A DNA stretch of 64,000 nt, taken from the NCBI GenBank assembly GCA_020086605.1, contig JACBWW010000038.1, forward strand, positions 5,329,932 to 5,393,931. Direction: 5' to 3'. The translations under genes were made by a program, and so were the position numbers. Source of the stretch: Lanius collurio (lineage: Eukaryota; Chordata; Aves; Passeriformes; Laniidae). The notes beneath the pieces are model-generated. The model was not told the origin of the DNA. It made no database searches and saw nothing but the letters and a program-made list of their open reading frames with translations. Positions within the stretch are counted from its first letter, which is position 1. Every line of letters starts with the position of its first letter. This document shows positions 9,578 through 22,254 of the stretch, one piece after another.

Positions 9578-10929
9578 CGCCCTGCCTGGGCGAAAGGCAA
9601 AAGTGCCTACCTCATCCAAGGAGTGTCAGGGACACAGGAGCTGCAGGCAGTGCCTAGTGAGTGCCCGAAGTGATGACCAAACAGCCCCACACCCAGCCAT
9701 GGGTGGGAGAAGTCCAGCATAACCATGACTGGCTGGATTGGGTCTGCTCCTGCTGCCTCTGCATGAATACGTGTGGGGCCAAACAATGCCGAAAGGGGCT
9801 CAGTGCCACAGCCCCTCAGACCAAAGCCCCACCCACGAGGTCAGTGCCTCAGGTTTGCGGGGGCAGGAGCTGGGAAGGGAGTTCAGGGAAGGTGAACCAA
9901 GAGCTGTCAGGGTCTGGCCCAGCTGCACCCCTTTGCCAGCAGTTCTGTGTAGTGCTGGGGACAGCCCAGTGTTTGTGGGTACAGTCCCTGTGCACACAGC
10001 GGGGGTGAAATGCACCCTGCTTAGTAGGGGGGTTTAAGCAAGATGCCCTTCCCGGGCTGCCCCTCTGGGAGAGATGTGGCTCTCCTGGATGGAGAGGGGG
10101 ACAGGCAACTCCTGAGGGTCTCTAGGGTGTGCTCCCAGGAGCTCGGACCGACTAGTGTCTGTCCTTTTTTTAGGTACAGAGGGGGCACCACTGCCTTGTG
10201 CTGCCTCCTCACCTGCACCCATAGCCTGTGGTCCCTCAGAGCATGGCTGCTTAGAAGAGCCAGGGTCACCCTCATCTCACTTCTGTTGTCAGGCATAGGA
10301 CTGAGAGCGATCCTCCACACAGTGAGGAGCATGTGACATGTATTTAATTCCCAAAGGAAGAGGCCAGGGTTCTTGCTGGGAAGGGCTCCCTGTAGGGGAC
10401 AGCCTGTGTGCCTCTTTGGTGAAAGACAGACACCCTGGTTCCCGCTGATAGGCCCTCCAGCTACTGGACACTTTGGATTAGAGATGCTTCTGGTTCTCAC
10501 AGCTCTGGCTGATGGATGCTCCAGCTGCTTACAGCTCAATATATTTGATGCTCTAAGTGATTTCAACTCCTGCATCTTCCAGCTCCAGCTCCAAATCATG
10601 GTTCTGCCTGCTCTGCCATTGAGGTACAAGATGCTCTTGAGAACAGACCTCCTCCTCTTGTTACACCTTGGGTTAGAGATACTTGGGTTTCTCCTGAGTT
10701 TCAGGTCATTCCAGCTCCTGGAAATGATATGTTGGTTACAGGCAATGGATGTTCCACTTCAGGATATTTGAAGCCCTGAGCTATTTGGGCTCCAAGCACA
10801 CTCCAGAGAAGAGATGCTTCTACTGCTTCCAGAGGCAGAGTTTAAGTCTGGAGGGTGTTTTCAAACAGTCTGAGGGACTCCCAGAAATGGGAGACAGCCT
10901 GTCCCACAAAGCACATTGTTAAGGTTGCA
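9578..10929. other. No gene recognised
   Basis: GC-rich to mixed sequence. A minus-strand frame of 202 codons at 10021-10629 has no recognisable domain. Near 10475 and 10670 two related phrases (ggattagagatgcttctgg and gggttagagatacttgggt) suggest an old duplication of about 195 bp. Confidence 0.4.
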
Positions 10930-11300
10930 AAACATCTCCAAGATGGAGTCCAACTATCAACCTAACACTGCCATGTTCATCACTAAACCACACCCTCAGG
11001 TGCCACATCTACACCTTTTTGTTAACACTTTCAGGGTTGGAGATTCCACCACCTCCCTGGGCAGTCTGTTCCAATGCCTGACCACCCTTTCCATGACAAA
11101 ATTTCTCCTAATATGCAATCTTAAACTCCCCTGGCACAACTTTAGGCCATTTCCTCTCATTTCCTCTCATCCTTGTTTACCTGGGAGAAGAGGCTGATCC
11201 CCACCTCTCTACAAACTCCTTCCAGGTAGTTGTAGAGAACAATAAGGTCTCTCCTTTTGTCCAGCTAAATGTCCCCAGCTCTGCACTGATCCCACAGGGA
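10930..11300 (-). mobile_element. CR1 LINE 3' fragment
   Basis: Contains the typical CR1 phrases in reverse orientation: gattccaccacctccctggg, then ctgttccaatgcctgacc, then tttctcctaatatgcaatct, then aacaataaggtctctcc. This is the non-autonomous 3' part; no reverse-transcriptase frame remains. Confidence 0.8.
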
Positions 11301-13950
11301 CATGAGGTAATGCTGTGAGGCATGACCCTGAGCATCAGATCAGGCACTCTCTGAAGCTCTTTTCTCTTCAAGGCTAACGCAGTGTGACTGTTGATGTAGT
11401 GGATGGTGGTAAAAGCACAACTAATGCAAGCCCCTCCTGAAAGAGTCTTCCTACTTTTCCAGGGTGGTTCTCTACATTTCCAAGAAGCTCTTTCTCTGCT
11501 CCTTCATTGACAACAATGAAGAGCAGAGCAGTGGTGGTGCTGCCTGCCTGAAGTACCGGGAAGTGAACCACACCACCAGGTTTCACATCCCACGCTGTTG
11601 CTAATGGACAAACTCGGTACTATTCCTTTTCTTCCCTCAGGCCTGGCCCCTAAGCAGCTTTGCGCGTCAGGAATCTGCAGCGCGAGCCGGGAGAGCAGAG
11701 TGTTGGTCACTAGAGGGCACGAGGGAAGAAGGATGCTGAGAGCTCCACTTGCTTCTGTGCTTCACAGTCCAGCACATGAAGGAGGAACAGTCCTTCAGCA
11801 CTGCCCTCCTGCTGCTGCTGTTTGTCTACAGGAAATTCCCCCATGACAGGACATTTCTGCTCTGGCACAAGACCATAGCAATTCAGCAGTGAGAAGGAAA
11901 CACGTCAGTCGCTGGTACATACTAGAACAGCCACGAATGGATGCAAAATCTGTGAGGGTACCTATCAAGGTGTCCTTGCCATTTGTTTGTATTTGGGACA
12001 TTTCACAGAGGGTGCAGTGCTTGCCACGGGGTGCTTCAACTCTCTCCCTGGGACTTGTTGTCTCAAAGAAATCAGAGAGCTGGGAAGAAAAACAGCTGCA
12101 CACATAGAATAGAAGAAGCTGGTGTTAGCAGCTTAAAGAACTATTGTGTTCACCGAGAGGGAACAGAGCTCTTAGATATTTCCTAGGTATGTTAATTCTC
12201 AAGTAAGCCAAGCTTTGGCCTGAAAAGCAAGGTAGGGTCAAAACACCTGTAAAACAAAGCAGGATTGTGAAGGCTTATAGCTCTAAGCCTAAATTCAGGA
12301 GGCTGGAACATATCAGTGAAATATAGCTCACTCTGAGCATCAGAGAACCTGCTAGGAAACCTCCCACTCAAATAAAATGTGTAATGTTAACATCACAGTG
12401 ATTTAACTGGTACTTCTCCGGGGCACAGTCGAAGTCATTTGATATGGGAATGCTAAGCCTTACAGGGGAAAGGCTCATCATGTTATTTCCAGGGCTAATG
12501 AGGCAGACCAAATGATTCCTGAGAGGTTTGACACCAAGCTGGAAGTACTGTACTGTTCCACACCAGCCTGATCTGCAGCTCAGGAGAATTCCTGGTGAGC
12601 ATCATATTGAGCAACATTAAAATCAACCTCTACATCCCTTCCTTGAGGTTCATCACCTCAAGTCTTTCAGTAGCAATTACTCATACAAGATGTGTTTTCT
12701 TCTCCTCCCTGTAATAAATTTTATGATGTTTTTCAACACTGCCCCCCACTGCTGAGGTGGAAGTGCAGAGCCTCATTCAACTCTAAACAAAGAAGGGTTA
12801 CAGCACAGCACCTCACCTTGGCTCGTGTGGCTGCTGCACAGATTCCACCTTTTGTTTTGGTTAATAGACAGCTTGTGGTGACCTTCTGCCAGATTTAATA
12901 TTTAAACAGCACATGGAAGCTGCTTGGAAGCATTGTCTGATAAGGGGATACCTCACTTACGTGTGTGTAACTTCTCAGGGTTTATGTGTTGTGAACTGAC
13001 CAAAGGTCAGCTGCGTGTTGTGGGTGTGCCTCACATCTGACCAAGCACAAAACACAAGTGGGAAAGGTTGAACTTCATGTTTAATCAGTTACTAACGTTA
13101 AGTAATCCTGTGATACACCACAGGTTTGCTGAAAGACAGATGAGGAAAAATTTATGAACACTTGTCATGCATTCTTATCTAACAATTAAGAACCTGGGGT
13201 AGGCACGGCCTTGGAGAGGATAAGATAGAAAAAAAATTTATGAGGGTAGAATTTATTACTGAGTTTTGCACTCCTGAGGGCACAGGTTTTGAACCCTTCA
13301 GCAGTCCATGAACCCTGGATCCACCTGATCTCCTTGGGAGCCCTGCAGCAGCAAAGCCAATGAGATGTCACAGTGTGCAGTCTCCCTAATGGAATCTGTA
13401 TAGGCTCTTATCTCTGAGGAATCATGTTCCTACAGTGCATTTCTTTTATTACTAGTTTCAGTGTGAATGGTTCTGTATTATCCTTATACAAGGCCATTAA
13501 GCATCTCAGCAGCTAGCAGAGTTGATAACACAGTCCCTTCAGACTCACTTACACATGTGTCTAAGAGAGAAAACTTCCCAGTGAAATTAAATTACTCCTG
13601 GGCAGTTCCCGAAACTGCATAAAGAGAGGTTGAATTCCTTTCACTCAGTGTTTCAGACTCTAATGCAAGCATCAGCTGGGGCTTTCCTTCAGACAGTCTG
13701 CTCCATGCCTGAAGACAGGAACAACTGTGAATTGAACTCAGAAGCAATCGCAAGGGTACCTGTGCTCACAGATAAAAAACCCAAATCATATTGGCTCTTA
13801 ACAGTAGAGCAAATATCTGTGCAAACAACCACAGTTTTTCATCTCCTTTTTTTTGTTTTTGGTTGGTTGGCTTAAGCATGAGCACCAGTCATGCTGAGAG
13901 CAACAGCACCTCTCTCTGCATCTTGTGCAAGTTCTCTGTTCTTTCCTAAC
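11301..13950. other. Intergenic, no gene recognised
   Basis: Ordinary AT/GC-mixed sequence. I saw no exon with a protein match and no structured RNA. Confidence 0.45.
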
Positions 13951-14790
13951 TCATAGAATAATATCCTGAGTTGTAAGGGAGCCAAGAAGGATCATAAAGT
14001 CCAACTCCTCACCTGGCAGAGGACAGCCACAAGAACCACACCATGTACCTAAGAGTGTTGTCCAAAATCTTCTTGAACTCTTGTCAGGCTTGGAGCTGTG
14101 ACCTGGGGAATGTGTTCCAGTGCCCAACCACCCTCTGGGTGAAGAAACTTTCTTCTAATATCCAACCTAAATCTCCCCTGACACAACCTCAGGCCATTCC
14201 CTGGGGTCCTATCACTGTCATCACAGAGCATATTTCAGTGCTTGCCCTTCCTCTTCCCCAAGGAAGCTGTAACTGCAATGAGGTCTCCCCTCTCTCTCCT
14301 CCAGGCTGAACAAGCCAAATTACCTCAGCCACTCCTGGTATGGCTGCCCCTCTAGAACATTCCCCATCGTTGTTGCCCTCCCCTTTGGACCCTCTCTAAT
14401 GGCTTAATGTCTTTTTCATATTGTGGCACCCAGAACTGCCCCCAGCACTCGAGGTGAGGCTGCCCCAGTGCAGAGCAGAGCGGGACAATCCCCTCCCTTG
14501 CCCGGCTGGTGATGCTGTGCCTGATGCTCCCAGGACACAGCAGGCCCTCCTGGCTGCCAGGGCACTGCTGGCTCACATTCAGCTTTCCCCCAGCCAGGAC
14601 CCCCAGGTCCCTTTGCACAGTGCTGCTCTCCAGCCTCTCATTCCCCAGTCTGTCCATACATCCAGGGGTTTCCCAGTCCCAGGTGGAAAATACAGCACTT
14701 GCCTTTGTTTAGACTTCATGTGGTTGGTGATTTCCCAGCTCTCTGGCATGTCAAGGTCTCTCTTGCAGGGCCTCTGCCTTCAAGGGAGTC
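13951..14790 (-). mobile_element. CR1 LINE 3' fragment, about 0.8 kb
   Basis: Begins with the reversed CR1 tail (ctcatagaataatatcctga, then aaagtccaactcctcacctg) and continues through the phrases accaccctctgggtgaagaa, cctctctaatggc and ccaggacccccaggtccctt. Long open frames inside it on both strands are remnants of the CR1 ORF2 C-terminal region and are not host genes. Confidence 0.9.
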
Positions 14791-15889
14791 AACAACTCCT
14801 CCCAATGTAGTAACTTACATAGTACACCATGGAGTCCTGCATCCAAGCCTCCTGAGAATAGCCCAGATATGATACTACAAGTTGTCTGCTGAGGTTTCCG
14901 GCCCAGGCTGCAGATAGGCTCCCTGGATGAGATAACAGTATTTCTGCACCTATTTGGTCACATGCTCATCTTCTCAAATGCCACTGGGACTATGCAATGA
15001 TTTTCACTAGCTGCTGTCATGCTTTAAAAGTCTCATATAAATACAGTAGAGGGTTAATTATCATAAAATCATTGATAAAGGAAAGAACAAGGTGTCAGGA
15101 GCATGGTTCATGAACAATAATATACTTACCTATCCCAAGTTACAGCCACCTAAAAAATCTGGCCCTGTGGTGATCATTACAGGACAGCTCTTACAGGCAG
15201 CCTTGATGTTTAATAATTAGTGATTAGTCTTGCTAAGCAAAAGAGAGGATAAAAAGCATTATTTTAACTGGAAACCATCCATAATATATACTTCACTGAG
15301 TCACCTGCCAAGGAGAAAGATTGTGACTCCATGGGCTCGTGCATTTGTCAAAACTCTGGCAGAGCCATCACGTGGGATGGCGCCAACAGAACCAAATGAG
15401 TTCTTTCAGCACCCCCCAGAGTCAGCTCAACTTCATCTTTGAGGTTATTGGAAGCTACAACTGTCCTGGAAAGCAAAGCTCTATCAGGGAGCACACAGAG
15501 GTGGCATCTCTATCATTGATCCTGCTCCCAGTGTTAGCACAGCTCCTGGAAAGCTGTGGCTGATGCTGCCCAGTAACCTCAGCTGGGGACCAGTGCTCCC
15601 ACCTTTTGTAACAAGGGCTGCCTCAGCTTTGGTTCCTTCCACAGCACCAATGACATGCGCACATACTGTCCTGTGAAAACCCTGCTCTGATGGGCTCAGA
15701 AAAGCCTCTGCATTTTTGCAGGTATTTGGAACTGAAGGAAAAACATACCCGCCTCCAGGACACTGGGAGAGAAGACATCACAGCCGGGTTGAGCCTTTTC
15801 TAACATGCCGTGCTGGCATTCATCCCACCCTGCCAGCCCCGTCCATGGCTGCAAGCCTCGGGCAGGTGGAGATGTTCTCCTTCACTCAG
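14791..15889. other. No gene recognised; upstream of the ABCG2 promoter candidate
   Basis: AT-rich at first, more GC-rich after 15500. No exon or repeat family is identified. Confidence 0.4.
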
Positions 15890-16269
15890 TGTCACCGCTA
15901 CTGGCGTGGTTGGGTTGGGGCAGCTCCCGGTGAGGTCCTGCCCTTGCAGCTTACGACTTGTTCAGCTAAAGGGAGAAAAGGTGAAAGTTGTGGCTCGCCC
16001 TGCCCTCCCCGCCAAGCCCTGTGGCTTCCCCAGCGTGCAGAGAAGGGCGGAGACTCGCCGGGGTGACGGAGTGTAGGGAAGCCAGCTGCCAGCTCGCTCC
16101 GCAGCAGATGTGATGATCCGGGTGGCACCGCCCTGCCCAGCGAGCTGAGCGAGCCGCCAGCCCAGGGCTCCTGCACACCACGCTCCTCCCTTCTCTGGAT
16201 CCTGCATCCCTGCCCGCGCCTCTGCCACCTCCTCAGCAGCCCTGCGGCGCTGACCCGGACCTGCTGCTG
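15890..16269 (+). promoter_or_regulatory. ABCG2: Candidate ABCG2 promoter and non-coding exon 1
   Basis: A GC- and CpG-enriched island in AT-rich surroundings, with GC-box-like stretches (ccctccccgcc, gagggcgg-like sequence near 16045). It ends in a strong donor, cctgctgctg/gtgagtgcg, at 16269/16270. Mammalian ABCG2 starts with a non-coding exon from a TATA-less CpG island many kb upstream of the ATG exon, and the 6-kb distance to 22255 fits that layout. There is no transcript evidence, so exon limits are inferred from the donor alone. Confidence 0.5.
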
Positions 16270-19200
16270 GTGAGTGCGTCGGTAGCAGCAGCTCTGCCCT
16301 TTTTCTGAGGCACGTTTAGCTCGGTGTAGTGGCTTGCTTCCTCGCCCGGGAACTGCTTACCGTGCCCTTGCCGCGGAATTACATTCAGCAGCTGTTTTTC
16401 TCCGACAGCCTAGGGAATGACAGCGAAACGCTCGCCTATCTTCTCCTAGCTTTTCAAGGGATCTTGTTGGGAAGGCAAGAAATCAGTGAAAATGTGCTTT
16501 ATAAATGGCGGGGGGAGGGGGGGAGGGGAAGCTTCAAGGCTTAAATTAAAAAGAGTGAAAAGGGGGAAAATGAGAAAATTTTGCAGGAACTGCCATCCTT
16601 GGTGTTCCCTCATGCACATCCACATGCGTTCAAACGCCTGCATGTACAGTGTGCTGCTTGCTCGGTCCCCAGTTAACATACAGGGCTCTTTTCATGGAAG
16701 GTAGGTTACAAATCCCCGGTAAATCGGCTGGCAATTAACTTACAGATTGCCTGAATCGCATTATCCTTATTTACTCAAACACTTTTAATTTCCCACACGT
16801 GTTCCTGAGAAAGAGGAATGTATGGTCCTGGCCCCTTTGCATCCCCACAGAAATTTTCTGGTCAGTCTACATCCCTGGAAATAGCTAAAGAAGGAGGGAA
16901 GAAAAGGTATACTTACAACTTCCGTGAATTTTTATATATCCCAAGTCCAAAATGTATAAACAGTACTGTCGCAGCTTGCAGGTTGCAAGACTTAACTTTG
17001 TATCCATTAAAAAATGAGAAATAATAGCACACTTAGTTGTGGTTTTGCTGGAATGTTCAAGTATCCAGAAAAAAAGAAAAGAAAAAGACTGCTTTTAAAA
17101 AGGGTTTGGGGCAGCTTTCTTTAGAAAATTCTGCTGAAAGCTGCTTCTGTCTCTAAAATTCTTTCTTCTTAAGTAACTTCAATGTTTATTCTCTATAGAG
17201 ATAAAATCTGTTGAGTAACTGCCTGGATTTTAAAAAATGCACATCTGAATTATACGATCTGTAATTTTACTACCCCTTCTAAAGTACTGTTTTTTAGTAT
17301 TATGTTTTTTTCTACTTGAAGTATATATGAAGTATATCTGGTGCCAAAAGGTTTGCAGGAAGACTGATGGGAATAAATGTTCCTTAACTTTTATATTGAC
17401 AATATATCTTAAGGCACACAAATACCTTTCCTGAAACTGTTTGAAAGACTCCAGGTATGGTATTGTTGAGGTTTAAGCGGGTTTGAATCAATTGAACTTT
17501 GTAGCACATTTTGTTGTTCGATCGTTTTGTTCAATGTCCCTGTGTATATAGGAAAAATGAGACTTTGTACTTTACAAGTCTCAGAAGAATACTCAGAAAA
17601 GTGGTTGTACTGAGCCTTTCATTTTATGTGCATTGAAACAGTGGGCAAACAGATTTCTTGGTTATTTTTAAGAAAGTAGTTTCATTTTGGCATTAATGAA
17701 AGGTTAAGCCTCTAGATCCAGTACTTTACCTCCAGACAAAATTTTCTGGGACTAAATATCTTTGAAGAAAAGGGTTTTCTATTAGGCTTGAGCTGAAATT
17801 ATGCTGAAATCAGTGACAATAAAAATATTTTAGAACTATTTGGCAAACTAAAAATTATAAAATTTCCAGAGAGTTTATAAATTTTTATTTTTGATGATTC
17901 AAAGTGTGTTATAGCCAAGGTTGATATGATAAGGATATGAAACACTTTATTAAGGTTAACAAATACTTCTGAATACAACAGGCAGTATATGTTGTCATTG
18001 AATCTCCTCCTCATTTCTGATCTAAAGTAAATATTTGTAAGCCATTGACAATGAAATCTCAGAAACTTCATTTAAAATTTTCATAGGAATTGATTCTATT
18101 AACATTTATAATGGTTGTTTCTTTGTCCTGCACAAGCTCTGACTTAAAATGTTTCATGGCTGTATATCATATTAAACTCAATTTCTTTAAACAATTATAA
18201 TCTGCAGTATTTTAAAAATTCCATTTCTAAGGAGCAATTGCAAATAGCTGACAATTACCTTAGCTGTGAAGGAGCAGGACCCTTTGTTCCTCTGGTGAAG
18301 TTTATTGTTAGATCAGAAATGTCAAGGTTGATTTTCAAAATACCAAACCGATTATCCCACTACAACTCTTTACTCCATGGTGAAAAGGAGCCATCCAAAA
18401 GAGCAAAGCAAATCAAACGCCCAATTCTAGCATGTGAATATCATTTCTACTGTTAGCACTTCTTCTTCTCCCAGCACACTGTTAGCTGAGATCCACATTG
18501 CCACTCTCAGAGGCTTCCACAGATCACCCAAGGCAACCCCATGGCTGACCCTATCTTGTGTTGGTGCCAGCCCTGCTCAGAGAGAGAAGCTGAGGTTTGG
18601 GACTTCCCCAAGCCCCTTCCCACCAGCATGTCCAGAGCCCTGTCATTCTGCCAGCCCAAGGAGGTGCTCTGGTGGAGACCTTGCAGAGGTTATGCCCCTG
18701 TGAGAAGAGAGCAGCCAACCCAGGTTTCACACAATGGAAATAACCACTCCAGCTTTAAGCGAATGAGTGTTCTGTAATTTCTTTCTGCAATAAATTCTAG
18801 CAGCTCTGAAAGTGTAAAATGCTGTTTTCAGTACTAATGTAACCTTTGAAATAGATTTTTTTTTTAACTGTGATAAATGGCATGTCCCCACCAATACACT
18901 TTTTTTCCTGAAGGGAGGAATAGAACACAGGTAAATCCACGTTCCAGGCATTTCCTACAGAACCCTACCCTGTCCCTGCAAGTGGCACAAGCACCCTGCA
19001 GCCAGCAAGGGCTGTGACAACTCACACCAGGGGTCCAGTGAGACCTGAATCCAGCCTCTGCTCACAGCTGCCAGTAGTTAATGCTTTCCCAAGGGACAAT
19101 AGCAAAGAACGTTGTTTTTCTCTGGCAATTTGGGCTATCAAGCCTTCCTGAACTGGAAGTTTCCTGCTGATGGCTGTATTAAATAGCCATTGAGGGACTT

Positions 19201-20700
19201 TTTGCTATGGGTATATGTAGTTCTTCCCATACTTGATTTATTTATATAGCTTCTACACACGCTTTGCAAGGATGTGTACAATCTCATCATAACTTGCTTG
19301 ATAGATTAAATTTGACTATGGCAGACTGTTCTTTGAAATGACACTGTGAAAACAGTTTATGATTCTCTGCTTACTGTCTACATGTCTAGTTCAGTCTGGA
19401 AGACTGAATTTCTTTAATTCCTAAAAAAAAAGATTGTTCTCTAAACAGCATTTCAGAAATTTCAGTGCAAGTGTTGAGCTAGGTTTTTATGCCAGTCTTT
19501 GGAAAAAAAAGACCAAAACCACAACAAAATCAAACGAAACAAACAAAAAAATGTAACCATTCTGTTGATAATGCCTGAGGTCAAACTCTACCTCATTTTT
19601 TTCTCATTTGCTTATAACGTTGCATCAGTAATACTGAAATATTAAACTGAGAAAAAATGTGATCAAGCAAAATACTGATCCAAATACCTTATATATGTAG
19701 TGATAAATCAAGGTCAGAGTCACACTGTCTCCTGACTTCTGCACTCACCCTTTCCTGCTTGGTTATCCAACAGCTCAAGGGGTTTTCTAATGCCTACCCT
19801 TGGTGTTGTCACTGTGGTTGAGTATTTAGTGCCTAGTTTGGCAAACAACTGCTCAGCACCTGGTGAGACTTTAAGTGACAAGTTCCCACTGCAGTTCTGA
19901 ATACACATCTCTGAGTTACCAAAGCATCCTTTCAAAAGGCAGTAATTGATGTCCAGGCAGATTAGCCCAGAACCTACAGCAAAAATAGCCTTAAAAAATT
20001 ACCTGTCCTCCTCCAGGTAGGTAAATCTTCTCTGGCACAAGTGAGAGTGTATGCAGTTTACCAGTAAAAGGCCTCTATATTTAAAATGTTGCACATTTGA
20101 TTGATGTTCAACTTATTAAAAAAGCATTCTAGCTCAAATTAAAGCTAGACCCATTATAATTACATTTCGAACACAGTTTCTTTGCACTGGGCCAAGATTA
20201 CTGATCACTACAACATTAAGATCTTATCTTTTAGTCAGTACAGAAGACTGCAGCTTTCTCAGAAAAGGCAATTTTGGGCTAGATTTGGGATAGCATCCCT
20301 GGGCGACAGATGAACCAGCCTTTATGTACAGATAGGCTGTTTGCTGAACATAGAACTTCCAGAGCTTTCACTGTGCTGATAGCCACAAAGGACAGCTCAA
20401 GCTGTCTGTCAAGCAGCCTTAGCAAACAGACAAGATAAGGGCTTGGGTTTGGGTTTTTATGCAACCATATGAGCCTGTTAGATTAAATGGCTCTTTTTTT
20501 TTTTTTTGGCAAGGCTCCTTTTTACTAACGGCTCCCAAATTAATTCAGTATGTCTGAAACTGTCTCATAATTTGCCTCCTTTCTTCCTGTAAGCAGTGTA
20601 ACTGTGCTGAATTGGGCGACTGGTCACCCCAGAACTCCCAGCTGCTCATCTGCCCTCTCAATTCCCATGAACTATTTCATTCTTAACATTTCCCATAGAG
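16270..20700 (+). other. Probable ABCG2 intron 1, AT-rich, nothing recognised
   Basis: Long AT-rich stretch with short homopolymers and no coherent coding exon on either strand. This is consistent with a large first intron if the promoter at 15.9-16.3 kb is right. Confidence 0.4.
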
Positions 20701-20724
20701 ACAATTAAAGTAATTGTACTCTAA

Positions 20725-20746
20725 TGAGTCAACATGGTATATAAAG
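20725..20746 (+). promoter_or_regulatory. AP-1-like site and TATA box, candidate second ABCG2 promoter
   Basis: TGAGTCA at 20725-20731 is followed by tatataaag at 20738-20746. A start near 20770 would give a short leader that could end at gacgagggag/gtaact (about 20882), 1.4 kb before the ABCG2 coding start. Alternative first exons are common for ABCG2 in mammals. The motifs are visible; the function is inferred. Confidence 0.3.
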
Positions 20747-21363
20747 CGAGGCCCGATCCTACCTCTCACCCAGACTCTTAAGGAAGCACAAAGGAGACAA
20801 AGGTCTGCATGCAAAGGGACAGCCAGGGATGCCCTACTGTGCAAGTGGCTGGCTCACCGGCAGGAGCCTGGCTGACGAGGGAGGTAACTTTGATTATTCC
20901 ACAACTACTTTCTGGTTTTCACATGGAAATCATGAGGGTTGTGGGGTTGTTCCAGCTGAGGTGGCAGACACAGCCACCTCCAGCTGGTGTGGCAAAGCTG
21001 AGCGTGTCAGTGATTCTGGTAGAGCCTCTCAAGAAACCTGTGTAAGAAAGGGCAAAAGTTGTTGTTCAGCAGCTGTGAGTGAGAAGTGAGAAAATGTGGG
21101 AGAAACAGCTCTTCAAACCTCAGAGAAGGACGTCCAAGTTACAGAGTAGATATTCACCTCAGAGGGTGGCTGGGTGGGCAGCTGTGGCCACCCAAGGTCA
21201 GCCCACCCCAACAGACCAGCAGGGTGGAGGGAAAGCATTCTATCTCCCTAACCCTGGTACACCCAGCTCCTCATCAGCTTCGTGTCATCTCCAGGTCTGA
21301 GCCCATGGGACCCAGTGTTCCTTGCTGGGGTGTGCACCACCCGGCTGCCGGTGACACTCTCCA

Positions 21364-21380
21364 CAGCACGTTGGCCCCCC
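21364..21380 (-). promoter_or_regulatory. Primer-binding-site-like sequence next to LTR
   Basis: Directly after the proposed LTR end (AGCGCA on the minus strand) is a block containing gggccaacgtg. It resembles the tRNA-Lys primer-binding site used by ERVK-type avian retroviruses, with several mismatches. This sets the LTR boundary. No gag-like frame follows, so the internal region is lost or unrecognisable. Confidence 0.3.
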
Positions 21381-21704
21381 TGCGCTGCCTAGCAGGACCG
21401 ATGCCGGGGGCGCCTTGTGGCTTCTTGTAGCCCAAGAACACCAGAGCTTATAGGAGGGGTCCACAGCGGGAGCCCACAACCCGTTGAAGAAGGAGGCTGG
21501 ACTCTCAGGACTGAGAATAAATCTAGAACCTTTAATGTTGTCAGAGACTGACACACACCTCAGGTCTAAAGGGAGTCTCAGAGCTGAGAGCCAAGAATTG
21601 GGTTTTACAACAGTTTATGTATGGGGAATAAACAGGGAGTGGTTAACGGGGGGAACCAATAGGGAAAAGGAAGGGGTAGGGACAACAGCACAAATGACAG
21701 GGGT

Positions 21705-21767
21705 GCGGTCCAATGGGGTAAACCGAGGGGGGGGTCCTCTCCGGTCAGCCTATCACTCGACAGCCCT
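21705..21767. repeat. 63-bp block repeated exactly across the gap (left copy)
   Basis: From gcggtccaatggggtaaacc to cgacagccct; identical to 21841-21903, including a run of eight G. Confidence 0.95.
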
Positions 21768-21840
21768 NNNNNNNNNNNNNNNNNNNNNNNNNNNNNNNNN
21801 NNNNNNNNNNNNNNNNNNNNNNNNNNNNNNNNNNNNNNNN
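21768..21840. other. Assembly gap (73 N)
   Basis: Run of N inside the LTR, between two identical 63-bp blocks. The G8 run and tandem structure may have stopped assembly. The number of N may not be the true distance. Confidence 0.99.
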
Positions 21841-21903
21841 GCGGTCCAATGGGGTAAACCGAGGGGGGGGTCCTCTCCGGTCAGCCTATCACTCGACAGC
21901 CCT
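21841..21903. repeat. 63-bp block repeated exactly across the gap (right copy)
   Basis: Identical to 21705-21767. Either a real tandem duplication in the LTR U3 or two unmerged contig ends. Confidence 0.95.
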
Positions 21904-22254
21904 GGGGGAAGCTTCTGGAAACTGGGCTGGGTTGCTGAGCGACAGGCAGGGGAGAGGGAGCTGACTGACGGGGCAATCAAGGGGATGTCTAATGGGAGAA
22001 ATCATTTGGATTAAGCAAGCGGGGGGGAATAGGAACGAACCAAAATATAAGAAAACAGGACCCATGACATGAACGCAATAGAATTAGAACTAAATCACAC
22101 ATCACAACATGTTCCCATCCCAAAGAGACTCCGAGATGAGCATCTTCCAGGCCCACCACATGCCTGGTGCTGAACACCGGGCCCAAAAGACACATCTTTC
22201 CTCTTCATACCTGATCAAATCTTCCCTTTCCTGTTTTTCACTTCCAGAGGAAGG

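Larger units (their letters stand above)
21381..22069 (-). mobile_element. Endogenous retrovirus LTR, minus strand, with assembly gap
   Basis: On the minus strand it begins TGTCATGGGTCCTG (from 22069). It carries CCAAT-like motifs (ccattgg, ctattggtt), a TATA-like catacataaa, a polyadenylation-type attaaag region and a pyrimidine-rich U5, ending in CA at 21381. The layout is that of a young avian ERV LTR. It lies antisense about 180 bp upstream of the first ABCG2 coding exon. An assembly gap sits inside it, with duplicated sequence on both sides, so its true length is uncertain. No target-site duplication was found. Confidence 0.6.

Noticed and set aside
9079..9722. Frames rich in repeated Ser/Trp/Leu/Ala or Gln/Glu/Pro/Gly text
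   Set aside because: They read through the 17-bp minisatellite and differ by frame only.
10021..10629. Minus-strand open frame of 202 codons
   Set aside because: No homology recognised, overlapping frames on the other strand, and no gene-like signals.
14352..14810. Long frames on both strands around 14.4-14.8 kb
   Set aside because: They lie in a CR1 element. The minus-strand frame is a piece of the LINE protein and the plus-strand frame is its shadow.
21484..22014. Plus-strand frame of 176 codons over the gap
   Set aside because: It reads antisense through an LTR and through the N run.
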